Shown piece after piece: positions 46,438 to 56,985 of a stretch of 64,000 nt of DNA. Source of the stretch: Theocolax elegans (Eukaryota; Arthropoda; Insecta; Hymenoptera; Cerocephalidae); NCBI GenBank assembly GCA_026168455.1, contig CM047427.1, forward strand, positions 38,754,905-38,818,904, in the 5' to 3' direction. Position 1 is the stretch's first letter; each line of letters starts with the position of its first letter. The position numbers and the translations under genes are program-made. Under the pieces are notes generated by a model, which was not told the DNA's origin, searched no databases, and was given only the letters and a program-made list of their open reading frames with translations.

Positions 46438-46600
46438 ACCTTGAACTTGATGCTGAAGGTCATTTCAAGGTCAAGTCGATTTTTGTATGCTCCATCTTTC
46501 ATCATAAATCCTGAAATTGAATAAAATCCTGCTTATAACAGTATGTATCATAATGTGGGTCAAAGGTCAATCCGAGGTCATTCAGAGGTCAAGAACCATT
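46438..46600. promoter_or_regulatory. Cluster of AGGTCA half-sites (also at 48250-48412)
   Basis: Repeated AGGTCA words occur: TCAAGGTCA, GGGTCAAAGGTCA (direct repeat spaced by 1) and AGGTCAATCCGAGGTCA, then TTCAGAGGTCA (direct repeats spaced by 5). These are the classical nuclear-receptor half-site arrangements. They may equally be remnants of a tandem repeat inside a mobile element; binding is not shown. Confidence 0.4.
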
Positions 46601-47606
46601 GTGACTCGCTTTCCCGGATGTTTGAAAACTCATCATGATAAAGAATTAAAAAATGTAGGGATTCATGACTTTCCCCTGGCTGTCTAATGGGAACCTTGAA
46701 CTTGACCCTAAGCTCAAAATTTAAGGTCTTTTGAGGTTAGATCGATCTTTTTAAAAATGAATCCATATACTTTTACAATGCGGAAGTATAGGAAATTCTG
46801 CGTTTACGTATGTATATGATGATCTGACTATGAGATCTTACACGGTCACATAAAGGTTACTTGAAGGTCAACCCAGCAAACCTCGAAAAATGGTATTTTT
46901 TTAAATAAAAGTTTCTTGCTGTTTTTACGTATTTTTCTTCTTTTTAAACAGTGGCAGCTCATCAAATAGTAAGAGTTAATAGTTCGTGTGTAGAGAGTAA
47001 CTATTTCGTCATCTGCAAATTGTATGTTTGCTCGGCTATAGAAATGTAAAGTTCTCATAATAATGACCATAAAATTCAATTTAATTAATTTTATGGTTGT
47101 TTAAGAAATACATATTTTGAATAACTAAATGGTTTTTAAGAAACAATTATTAAAAAAACTCTTTTTTTTAACAAAACTGTTTTTTTTAGTCTTAAACAAA
47201 CCCCAGAATTCCAAGAAATTCAATAATTATTATTACACTAATTACGGGAATTTTTCCGCCGACATTACCGCCACTATTTCAGTAATAAATTGTGATGGTG
47301 TCACCATCGAGGGGCACCTAAAAATGAATAGAAAATATTAATATGTATATTTATATGTATATTATAATTGTAAGTAAACTAACCTGGTTCGGAAGTTATC
47401 CAGGAACAGTAGTGGGGATGCCGTCGAGGAGTTGTTGGTTGGTTGCTTCGGGGTTTTCTGCTGCAGGAGGCAGGGTTCCCGGAATGATCGGCTACTCCAA
47501 GGCACCAGCATCTGTAATCGAAAAATATATAAATATTGGATGTTGAATGGGGAAAAAGGATAAGGAAAATCAGAAATTAATTATTGAGGAAATCTATCAT
47601 TATATT

Positions 47607-48002
47607 TTTTTTTTTATTCTTGATTTTGTGCCCTCTTTTTTCCTGGCACTTCCTACCGTTTATCCCCTGGGGGACTTTAACGGTGTCCACCTACCACCTA
47701 TGTGTGGATGCTTTTATCCCTCTCTTAAAAACCCCACCATCTCGCATTCGCCCGGGGTTATGCCCGTGGATGAGGGAAACCTGAGAAGCAGGGAAAACCT
47801 CACCCGAGATGGCCGGTGTATTCGAAACATTCTTTTTGGGTGTCAAAGTCACATTGCGTAGGCCTTGACACCGAAACCGAATGTTTCACACCTCCCGCTC
47901 ACGTTGTGGAATGTGAAAAACACCTAACCGATCACGAAAGCCGCACGAGAATGGTCTCCCATCCAAGTACTAACCGCGCTCAGCGCTGCTTAACTTTCGC
48001 GA
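47607..48002 (-). mobile_element. 5S-derived SINE, copy 2 (truncated by duplication)
   Basis: Same family as 24863-25301, reversed. The poly-T at the left is its A-tail, next to the duplication AAATCTATCATTATATT (47590-47606). The 5' head is cut at GATC in the 5S-like region by the tandem-duplication breakpoint. Confidence 0.85.
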
Positions 48003-49818
48003 TCAGTAAAAAATGTATATATATATATATATACTAATTATAGTGTTCGGGATATTTGTATTATTTACAGGAAGTCTTAAGGTATTTCAGGATATTTGCG
48101 CTAAATACAGGTTTTCCTGAGAATAATACAAATATCCCGAATAAATTAATTAGTATATCTATAAATGGGCTATTTCACGTCAAATGGTTTGATGAAAATT
48201 TTAAATCGCACCAAATTTTGAAAACAGGCTGTAAATATCTTCCAGAGTGACCTTGAACTTGATGCTGAAGGTCATTTCAAGGTCAAGTCGATTTTTGTAT
48301 GCTCCATCTTTCATCATAAATCCTGAAATTGAATAAAATCCTGCTTATAACAGTATGTATCATAATGTGGGTCAAAGGTCAATCCGAGGTCATTCAGAGG
48401 TCAAGAACCATTGTGACTCGCTTTCCCGGATGTTTGAAAACTCATCATGATAAAGAATTAAAAAATGTAGGGATTCATGACTTTCCCCTGGCTGTCTAAT
48501 GGGAACCTTGAACTTGACCCTAAGCTCAAAATTTAAGGTCTTTTGAGGTTAGATCGATCTTTTTAAAAATGAATCCATATACTTTTACAATGCGGAAGTA
48601 TAGGAAATTCTGCGTTTACGTATGTATATGATGATCTGACTATGAGATCTTACACGGTCACATAAAGGTTACTTGAAGGTCAACCCAGCAAATCTCGAAA
48701 AATGGTATTTTTTAGAATAAAAGTTTCTTGCTGTTTTTACGTATTTTTCTTCTTTTTAAACAGTGGCAGCTCATCAAATAGTAAGAGTTAATAGTTCGTG
48801 TGTAGAGAGTAACTATTTCGTCATCTGCAAATTGTATGTTTGCTCGGCTATAGAAATGTAAAGTTCTCATAATAATGACCATAAAATTCAATTTAATTAA
48901 TTTTATGGTTGTTTAAGAAATACATATTTTGAATAACTAAATGGTTTTTAAGAAACAATTATTAAAAAAACTCTTTTTTTTTAACAAAACTGTTTTTTTT
49001 AGTCTTAAACAAACCCCAGAATTCCAAGAAATTCAATAATTATTATTACACTAATTACGGGAATTTTTCCGCCGACATTACCGCCACTATTTCAGTAATA
49101 AATTGTGATGGTGTCACCATCGAGGGGCACCTAAAAATGAATAGAAAATATTAATATGTATATTTATATGTATATTATAATTGTAAGTAAACTAACCTGG
49201 TTCGGAAGTTATCCAGGAACAGTAGTGGGGATGCCGTCGAGGAGTTGTTGGTTGGTTGCTTCGGGGTTTTCTGCTGCAGGAGGCAGGGTTCCCGGAATGA
49301 TCGGCTACTCCAAGGCACCAGCATCTGTAATCGAAAAATATATAAATATTGGATGTTGAATGGGGAAAAAGGATAAGGAAAATCAGAAATTAATTATTGA
49401 GGAAATCTATCATTATATTTTTTTTTTTTATTCTTGATTTTGTGCCCTCTTTTTTCCTGGCACTTCCTACCGTTTATCCCCTGGGGGACTTTAACGGTGT
49501 CCACCTACCACCTATGTGTGGATGCTTTTATCCCTCTCTTAAAAACCCCACCATCTCGCATTCGCCCGGGGTTATGCCCGTGGATGAGGGAAACCTGAGA
49601 AGCAGGGAAAACCTCACCCGAGATGGCCGGTGTATTCGAAACATTCTTTTTGGGTGTCAAAGTCACATTGCGTAGGCCTTGACACCGAAACCGAATGTTT
49701 CACACCTCCCGCTCACGTTGTGGAATGTGAAAAACACCTAACCGATCACGAAAGCCGCACGAGAATGGTCTCCCATCCAAGTACTAACCGCGCTCAGCGC
49801 TGCTTAACTTTCGCGATC
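48003..49818. repeat. Tandem segmental duplication, unit 2
   Basis: Second unit, offset 1,812-1,814 bp from the first, with only a handful of substitutions and single-base indels. Its SINE (49420-49857) is complete, so this unit preserves the original right-hand junction. Confidence 0.92.
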
Positions 49819-49857
49819 GGCCGAGGTGCGCTTCCACCACTCCGCCACCGCGTCGGT
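49420..49857 (-). mobile_element. 5S-derived SINE, copy 3 (complete)
   Basis: Full-length, flanked by a perfect 17-bp duplication, AAATCTATCATTATATT (49403-49419 and 49858-49874). On the minus strand the head shows ACCGACGCGGTGGCGGAGTG (tRNA-like), CGATCGCGAAAGTTAAGC (5S box A) and TACTTGGATGGGAGACC (5S box C). Confidence 0.9.
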
Positions 49858-49887
49858 AAATCTATCATTATATTAAAATCGTGTTCG

Positions 49888-49910
49888 TTGTCCGTCCGTC
49901 CGTCCGTCCG
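49888..49910. repeat. (GTCC)n microsatellite
   Basis: TTGTCCGTCCGTCCGTCCGTCCG, about five tetramers. Confidence 0.9.
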
Positions 49911-50269
49911 AAATTATTTTTCGAGAGAGAGCGGGTTAAGTGAGAGACATCGTCTTCAGAAAATGACAAAGAAAGCAAGAGAATGTAGAAAATATGAGAG
50001 TATAAATTGTACAATTAATCCATTTGCTCTCTGTGTTTAACAGGGTTGAGGCTCTTGTCATTATTAAAGAATGATATTTTTCATAATAACGCCCACATTG
50101 CGAATGGTTATAATTTAAACTCTATATAAATTTACGAGCGTATATTATATATAAATTTGACAATAAAGTACACAAGTTACGCGTTTACTCTGCCAATATT
50201 TAGTCAATTCATAATTAGCGCATGTAACATTATGGTAGTATATTTCTTAACGATATTTATAGAATTTAT

Positions 50270-50770
50270 ATATATTAAAATTTGTGTACATATGTATATA
50301 ATTTATATTTAAATTAATGTACATAATAAACATTATGGTGGCGATTACTCAGCCAATATCATATGATTTACATAATATTTGTGGAGAAAATAATTAGTAT
50401 TTAATTAATTTTAGTTAATTCATAATAAATGCAACAAACATAATATTTTATGTTGACGAATAATCAGCCAATATAATACTATTTATATTAATTAATTTTC
50501 AAATATTTCAGAGTAAGCTATGTTTTTTGTATAAACATTTGTGTATATATATATGTCGATTTCTCAGCCAATTCTATATAATTTATATTTAAATTAATGT
50601 ACATAATAAACATTATGGTGGCGATTACTCAGCCTATAATTACTTAATTCATAACAAATGCAACAAACATAATATTTTATGTTGGCGATTAACCAGCCAA
50701 TATCATATTATTTATATTAATTAATTTTCAAATATTTTAGAGTAAACTATATTTTTTGTATAAACATTTT
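50270..50770. repeat. Diverged tandem repeats with a GCGATTACTCAGCCAAT motif
   Basis: ATGTACATAATAAACATTAT followed by GGTGGCGATTACTCAGCC recurs 280 bp apart (about 50316 and 50596). CAACAAACATAATATTTTAT then GTTGACGAATAATCAGCC or GTTGGCGATTAACCAGCC recurs about 228 bp apart. Variants of the cGATTAnTCAGCCAAT word appear at least five times between 50190 and 50700. It probably forms the 3' non-coding region of the Helitron to the right. Confidence 0.6.
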
Positions 50771-51066
50771 GTTTTTACTAAGAATTTGTTTTTTATATTT
50801 ATTGTTTATTATTTTATCATCATTTTTATTATTTATAAATACTTTTAAATTAGTCTTTGATGTTGTTCTCGATAAAGCTACGTATAATTGTCCATGGCTA
50901 AATACAGGTATGCATAAGTATAAACCAACTTTGTTAAATGATTAACCTTGCGCTTTATTCATAGTCATAGCAAAGCTGAGTCTTATTGGTAACTGTCTCC
51001 TTACTATATGAAAAGGGATTTCTTCTAACGATGGATATAAATCAATACGTGGTAATAATACTATCT

Positions 51067-52240
51067 TCACAGCATTTTTATAATATATTGCTTAATGTCT
51101 TTGATCATCATTCTGGTGCCGTTACAAAGCCCGCCGTTGATGTCTAAATTTCTTAAACAACTAACTATTGCACCGTTTTTTAATATTAATTTATGTGGAG
51201 GTAATCCATTAGGTGTTAATGAATTTAAAAATTCAGTGGGGATAGATTCTGTTAACGTATCAGTAACATCACTTTCAACTCTATCATCGCTATACAATAC
51301 ATAATTATTTCCATCAATCTTTTCAACTATATCTTCATTAATTTTTAATACATTAGAATTAAAAGGGGTTAATATTACTTTATTTTTAATGTTGGGCCAT
51401 TAGGATGTACCTTATTTCCAAAAATTTCTGTAATTAAATCATTATCACAAATAAATTGTGTTGGTATTTATTTAACGTTGTGTTGTAATTCATAGTTTGA
51501 CAAATTTTTATTCTCTCCTATTTCGAGTAACTAATTTTTAAAACTATTGTCTGGCGTTTGTAATCTTAAATTTTCAGTTAATGACAACTTTGAAAAATAT
51601 TGCCATAATAAACTTCTTTTAACACAAGTTTCAATAATTTTAGTTCTATTCCCATGTGGTACTATTGGTAGTGTTTGTCTAAAGTCACCAGAAGTTACGA
51701 TAACTTTTTCTCCAAAAGAAAGATCATTTTTACATGCATCTCTAAAAAATTTATCAATTGTTTCAAAAGCGTATCTTGAAAGCATTGATATATTTCATCC
51801 CAAATTATAATTTTAATATTTTTTAAATAAGTACCATATTTTGAATTAGGATCTATATTACATGTTGATTGTTCATTAATATTTAACGGTAACTTAAATG
51901 TACTATGCACAGTTTTCCCATTAATTAATAAATTAGCAGCAATACCAGTCCAAGCCATTGTGATAAAAGAGACATTCATTGACATTAAATATGTAATAAT
52001 AACATTATGTAAATAACTCTTACCACTCATACTTGGTTCATCAATAAAATAATATTTACTGCCAATGTTATTAATCATTGCATTGATGACCAAATCATAT
52101 ATTTGTTTTTGTTTAATCGTTAAAGAACTTATCAAAGCTTCTAATGTATTAGTATAATTATATGCATTTAATTCATTATTATCATAATCATTTACTTCAT
52201 AATTATCTATATTGGGTATATGAAAATCATTTAATTTCAT
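51067..52240 (-). pseudogene. Helitron Pif1-like helicase
   Basis: From 52240: LTIKQKQIYDLVINAM, then PSMSGKSYLHNVI, a Walker A loop that departs from the usual GGxGTGKT (GGAG replaced). FITMAWTGIAANLLINGKTV, VHSTFKLPL and IIIWDEIYQC (Walker B) follow. After a frameshift near 51790, 51785-51531 gives VIVTSGDFRQTLPIVP and LRLQTPDNSF. After another gap 51297-51067 gives FLNSLTPNGLPPHKLILK and RNLDINGGLCNGTRMMI. These are helicase motifs in the expected order. Dead copy. Confidence 0.82.
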
Positions 52241-52592
52241 TCCATGTAATAAAAAATTTTTTCAATATTATTCAAAGCTTTTTTTTCACCTTCAATATTT
52301 GGTAGTTTTAGATCCATAAAATGAATTTTATGTTTATTATATAAATCCAAGGAATTAATTGGTTTTTGGAATGCCAGAATAAATGCAAATAGTTGACACA
52401 TGGATTTAGGGAACTTGAATACCGCAGCTTCTGCTAAACATTTATCCCATTCATCGTCAGTACTAACAATACCTCTTGGTAATGATGAGGAATTTCAGTA
52501 TATAAATGTTGTGTTGCATTTTCGTCTTCTTTGTTCAATTTAAACCATGATGTCAATGTTGTATCAATATTTTTATCAATTAATGTATCTTC

Positions 52593-53366
52593 TTAACCTT
52601 CTTTAAAAAATATATATTGTTCATCTTGTTGATACACAGATAATCTTATAATAGCATAAGATTGTTGATGTAATTTAAATTCTAAGATACGATACATAGC
52701 CTCCGGTGTGCATACATATCTAGTGGATAGATGTTGAGATATTTCATCATAATTATATATATCTGCATTATATTTGTCCATATCATTAGTAGTACCTTCC
52801 ATCGTAAATTTCGCAAGAGCAGTATCAGGACCCTTATGAAAATATTTAAATAAATATTTTATAGCTTTTATTGTATTACATATTTCCACATTAATGTGAT
52901 ATTACAATAATAATAAATTTTTTTTTTTTATTATTTTAACGTCGCTCTTTTTATGCTCCCAAACCGGTGCTAATCAGCGACGGAGGTCATACGATGTCTT
53001 GGTGAAGAAAGCACTTGTTGAAAATACAATCGCCAGTGGTGCTTGTATCAATCGGCCGGGGCCGGGAATCGAACCTGGGACCTCCAGATTACGAGCCCGA
53101 CGCCCTACCGACCGAGCCATCGCAGGCCTCCCAATATATAATAATAAATATGGATTGTATGGCACAACAAAACTATTATTTGCTACTCTCGGTTTTGAAT
53201 ATATAATTTTATTACCATTTTTTCTTCGACGATAAGAAGGGTAACCAACAGAATTAAAAGATGTTCGGTTGATATATGGTTTTGGAAAATTTTTTGTACA
53301 GCGTGTTTTATCTTCATTTATACATACACTATTTTTATTTTGTAACCCACAAGGACCATGTATCAT
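52593..53366 (-). pseudogene. Helitron replicase N-terminal (helicase-like) region
   Basis: 53366-53150 encodes MIHGPCGLQNKNSVCINE, CTKNFPKPY and GYPSYRRRKNG, the conserved opening of the Helitron helicase-like N domain. After the inserted SINE the frame resumes with EICNTIKAIKYLFKYFHKGPD, DEISQHLSTRYVCTPEAMYRI and LEFKLHQQSYAI (52889-52593). The rolling-circle HUH motif is not visible in the pieces. It ends at a stop at 52593. Confidence 0.75.
52918..53137 (-). mobile_element. tRNA-derived SINE inserted in the Helitron ORF
   Basis: Flanked by a perfect 11-bp duplication, ATAATAATAAA (52907-52917 and 53138-53148). On the minus strand the head GCCTGCGATGGCTCGGTCGG, GGCTCGTAATCTGGAGGTC and CAGGTTCGATTCCCGG is a tRNA with recognisable A and B boxes (CGT at the anticodon position, so Thr-like, or derived from a Met-like tRNA). 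The body AGCACCACTG through TCCGTCGCTGATTAGC is shared with the SINE at 41112-41454. It ends in an A-rich tail. Confidence 0.88.
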
Positions 53367-53817
53367 ATTATTTTTTACTATATTATATAATTTAGGATAT
53401 TTAATTTCATCCCATTATATATCCCATCTTATATCTTATCTTATAATCGAACTAAAAAATCGTCACAAATAATGCGAAAACGTAGCGTTTTTATTTTTCT
53501 AAAAAATAAAAAAACAATAAAAAATATACTGATATTAACATACTATTATACCTGCTTTTGTCAACCATAAATAATATTGTAACGTGTAATCTTCCGATAT
53601 TTTATACTTATAATTATATTTTTATATTTGAAAAAGTATATGTTATAAATATATCATATATCATTATTTATAAATCGTATAAAAATGTTACATCATACCT
53701 TTAATTTGAGTAAATCGCGAGCAAAGCGAGCGTTATATAGCTAGTATAAATTAAAACAAGGTAACGGTGGGATTTGGTAAAAGGTTACATTAATACTTAC
53801 CTATTCTGTGAGTTTTG

Positions 53818-53863
53818 CATCATTGTTTATTGCAAATATGCATATTTGCAATAAACAATGATG
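53818..53863. repeat. 46-bp perfect palindrome without spacer
   Basis: CATCATTGTTTATTGCAAA and TATG are followed at once by the exact reverse complement. It lies just outside the likely 5' end of the Helitron. Confidence 0.92.
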
Positions 53864-53869
53864 TAACCA

Positions 53870-55640
53870 TTACCATCCTTGTTAGTAGTACCTCGTGGAG
53901 CGATGGTGGGGAGAACCCATCGTTCGGTCTCGCGCACGGCGTCTACCCGCGGGTATACGTACGCGCACGCACACTACACACGCGCACAACATCCGCGGAA
54001 CGATTTAACGTCGTCCCCGCCGGTGGGGATCGCGCGCACGCGGTGAACCAGTCGCGAAGCACATTGTTTACGTGCCGGTTCGAATTCAGTTGCGGCCATC
54101 TTGAATCGATCGAGATTCAAGCGCGCGCATAACTAGAAGGTCCGCGCTTTTGTCGACGAAGGGATTTATGTTTCGATACGTAGGGAGTTTCGGAACACGT
54201 GTAGTGGGGATCGATCGGGTATATACATTATACGTGTATGATATATAGAAGCAAATAAGAGATTCAAATCTCGCGCTAATGAGATTTTGGTGATATTACT
54301 AAATATTTCATAGTAAGGACGATGTGTCGTGTATGGATATACTGTATAAAATAGTATTATGACAGTAATTCTGTAATACACGTATATTTACTGTAATAGT
54401 TGGGACAATGATAACTTATGCAAATGAGTTGTCTTTTTTGAGATTAGTAAGGACTATACGGTAGCGGGGGACACCTGTGACATGTAATTACATGGAGATA
54501 AGTCAAATAATGACTTATCTCCCGCAGGTGACACGAGAGAGATAGGAAAACGGGACAACAAATGGGAAAAGGATAGATTGTTTATATTTTCGGTTACGGA
54601 GGGTAATTTTCGGAAAAGGAGTTAGTCTAGCATCAGTAGTCAAGTGGAGAAGTCGTGATTTTTTTGTAGTATTGTCTAGTATCAATAGTCATCGTGAGAG
54701 TAGTTATATTTACAGAGAGTATTATTTTTAGCAGCCATTTTTAATTAAATCAATTGTACGCCCATTAATTGTGAATTAGTTGATTCCTGTATAGAATGAT
54801 TAAGGAGAGGATATCGTGTATTCCAAGATATTGTTTATTATTATTTTTCTGGAATCAATTTAGTAGATTTTTCCAGCAGATTGATAAGCAATCAAATTAG
54901 TATTGTGGCGTCCGTTAGATCTAGTAAATTACTTGTCGGTCACACGTGGTTATTAGGGAGTGATTTTCGATCGTTGGGTTCGTGGGGTTTATTTATTAAT
55001 TGTGTTGCGTTTCGTTGGGTTGTTCGCGCGTTATTAATAAATAATAGTTTTCCAAAAATCTCTCTCGTGGTAGTGGTGATAGTGGGTTCCGTAAGGAATC
55101 CGCTTATTAATTTATTTACGCCAACTTGAAATTATTGCAAGTCATATTATCTCCAGCTAGACATCGCCGGTATCGTTGTGGCGAACGGGAAGGTAGCACG
55201 CCTTCGGCTATATTTGACTTCTTTCTCTTTCGTGCGCGTACACGTTTCATATAGCCAAGGTAAGTGTGCCTTGGCTATGTACTTGTTTCTTATTACTGCA
55301 AGTGACTGCACATATACGCATACTGTGTATTATTCTTGTATCACTATATAAACCAATATTGTTATCTTTATTTTCCTTTTAATAAAAATTCAATAATATA
55401 ATTTAAAGTCACTTGAGTTATTTCATAAACCCGTCATATTAGCTATTCAGATGGCGTATACCTCTGTCCTGCGAGTGTCTCGTAAGATAAGTATGTACAT
55501 AGTGTAAGGCTATGCATTATATACATATTTATGGTTTTGAACGAGTTGCCAAATACTCCTGAAGTACCAAGGGATGCTCGCGATAACTATTCAGCTGAAA
55601 AGGGGGATGCGCTGGAAATTTAAATTGCAGATCAGTGTAT
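53870..55640. other. Unassigned region, partly GC-rich, with two hairpins
   Basis: 53880-54170 is CpG-rich (CGCGCACGCACAC-type runs). At 54494-54522 GGAGATAAGTCA and TGACTTATCTCC form a perfect 12-bp stem with a 5-nt loop. At 55251-55278 ATAGCCAAGG and CCTTGGCTAT form a 10-bp stem with an 8-nt loop. AATAAA-like words near 55380 suggest a retroelement LTR, but no LTR pair or coding was found. Short open frames have no recognisable domains. Confidence 0.35.
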
Positions 55641-55759
55641 TATGAGTACACCCTAAAAAAAACCATCCCATTAAAAAGAGCTAGTGTTTCATACTTTATT
55701 GTTAAGACATTTTTTTTGTTAGTTTCTTCTGTTGTATAAAATACTTTGTTTTTGTTTTT

Positions 55760-56660
55760 GTGGCATTCAGACGAAGCAAGTCTCCCAATCCTGTGCAAAT
55801 AGCCACGAAAGTATCCATGTCCATTGCGTTTGCCAGAGTTCCAGAATTTTCGTACGTTCGTCCGTCGCAGTATCGCTCCTCCCTGTATCCGCGTTTCGGT
55901 CATATACGCGTTTCTTTTCCATCGCGAGCAGACCGATCGGATTCACGCCCGCAGTAACGAGAACGGCGTGTGCGGACACCGCCCTGTACGCGCACGCAAT
56001 TCGTAACACGCCCACCCGCTGTACGCCGGTCATCGCCTTGGTCCGTCTTTTAACATGCAAAGCGTCCGCCCAGATTTCCATGAGTCCATATTGGCCATGA
56101 GTCTGCTCAAGGCCTTCGTTTTTTCCCTTGCTTTCTGTGTCACTGTGCGTATGTGGGGCCAGAAACTCAGTTTTGTGTTCAGTCACCCCCAGATACTTGA
56201 CTTCTTCTTAGACGACCACTTGTTCGCCACTCACCTTCATCGGTACCCCGGTATCGATCCTTCGTCTAGTTAGTAGCAGAAGTTCTGTCATTTGTAACGC
56301 GAGGTTTAGTCCATGGTCTTTCATCCACCCGTTTACCCGACGCATAAGCTGATTCAGATTTAGCTGAAGCAAGTGTGTGTCACGGGCCACAATGGTGGCC
56401 GCGACATCGTCAGCGTAGGCAATAAGGGATGTGTCCGTCGGCATCTCCAATTGGAGGAGGAATACTATATGACAGCATATTTCAGAAGTCAGGCCTCAGA
56501 ATCCTGGGCGACAGATAATCTTTCATTACTCAGAGAAGGTAGTCTGGCACCCGGAATGCTGTTTCCAGTGCTTCCAGTATATCTACCCATCTCGCCGAGT
56601 TGAAGGAGTTCTTGACGTCCAGTGTAACCAATAATGTTTGTTCTCGGTCTTGGATCTATT
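55760..56660 (-). pseudogene. Divergent R1-clade RT remnant
   Basis: Read leftward: motif A region (NSFNSARW-like, frameshifted, near 56600), then MPTDTSLIAYADDVAATIVA with the YADD site near 56430. LMRRVNGWMKDHGLNLALQM, then YGLMEIWADALHV and RVGVLRIACAYRAVSAHAV (56090-55930) parallel the YGAPIWADAL and RACRIAALRVGRAYRTVS blocks of the other R1 copies. It is a different, older family. Several frameshifts. It lies directly upstream of the third wapl exon, within the intron. Confidence 0.75.
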
Positions 56661-56883
56661 CGACAGCCCAACTGCCCAGTAAGCTCTCCCTTCTTGTCTC
56701 CCAGTCTCTCCGTGTCGGTATATACACCCTGAAAGCATTGTCTCTGGAGATATCAATGTAGATCAACTTTTAACTATTTTTTCTATTCTTAATCTACGTA
56801 TATAACCCTTAGAGATTAATCATAATAACAAGTACAAAGTTAATTAAAAATTCGTTCATTAATTTTTATATTTATAATTTCAG

Positions 56884-56985
56884 ATTTATGAGAACTTAGT
56901 AAGAAGTAAATTACCCGATGGAACATTTGTTACAATGGTCGCTGTTCTCCAGAAATTTTTTAATTTTATGAACCTAACAGCATCG
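56884..56985 (+). CDS. wapl: wapl coding exon (penultimate conserved block)
   Basis: 102 nt (34 codons) between the acceptor TATAATTTCAG and the donor GTAAGT, phase 0 at both ends. It encodes IYENLVRSKLPDGTF, then VLQKFFNFMNLTAS. Vertebrate WAPL has a REYLPEGDF and LKKFLSFMNLT block at the same place, directly after the helix encoded by 17256-17344. The order, strand and phase all agree, so these exons belong to one gene separated by 39,539 bp. The last few residues of WAPL would be encoded by a further exon that I did not find before 64000. Confidence 0.9.

Larger units (their letters stand above)
46191..48002. repeat. Tandem segmental duplication, unit 1 (1,812 bp)
   Basis: Near-identical to 48003-49818; both begin TCAGTAAAAAATG. 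It contains a 128-bp fold-back, an AGGTCA-rich stretch, and a SINE truncated in its head at 48002 (copy 1 lacks the final 5' bases and the outer target duplication that copy 2 keeps). The breakpoint thus lies within the SINE. Confidence 0.92.
50780..53745 (-). mobile_element. Degraded Helitron
   Basis: Rolling-circle transposon remnant on the minus strand with replicase-helicase coding from about 53366 to 51067. On the minus strand, about 53745 down reads TATACTAGCTATATAACGCTCGC, typical of insect Helitron 5' ends, with a short CGCTCGC...GCTCGCG inverted word. The 3' end (CTRR with hairpin) was not located. It is interrupted by the SINE at 52918-53137. Confidence 0.7.

Noticed and set aside
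47547..49675. Repeated open frames such as those at 47547-47861, 49397-49675 and 49630-50040
   Set aside because: They run through duplicated SINE sequence; identical wording in both copies reflects the 1.8-kb duplication, not a gene family.
50150..50770. Spaced repeats as a CRISPR array
   Set aside because: Repeats are diverged, unequal in spacing and in a eukaryotic Helitron context.
51067..52240. Host PIF1 helicase gene
   Set aside because: The PPHKL, GGLCNGTR and replicase-type N-terminal blocks and the numerous frameshifts identify it as a Helitron helicase.
53999..54132. CpG-rich stretch as a CpG-island promoter
   Set aside because: It lies in an unassigned repeat-like region with no splice donor or downstream exon; insect promoters are not reliably CpG-rich.
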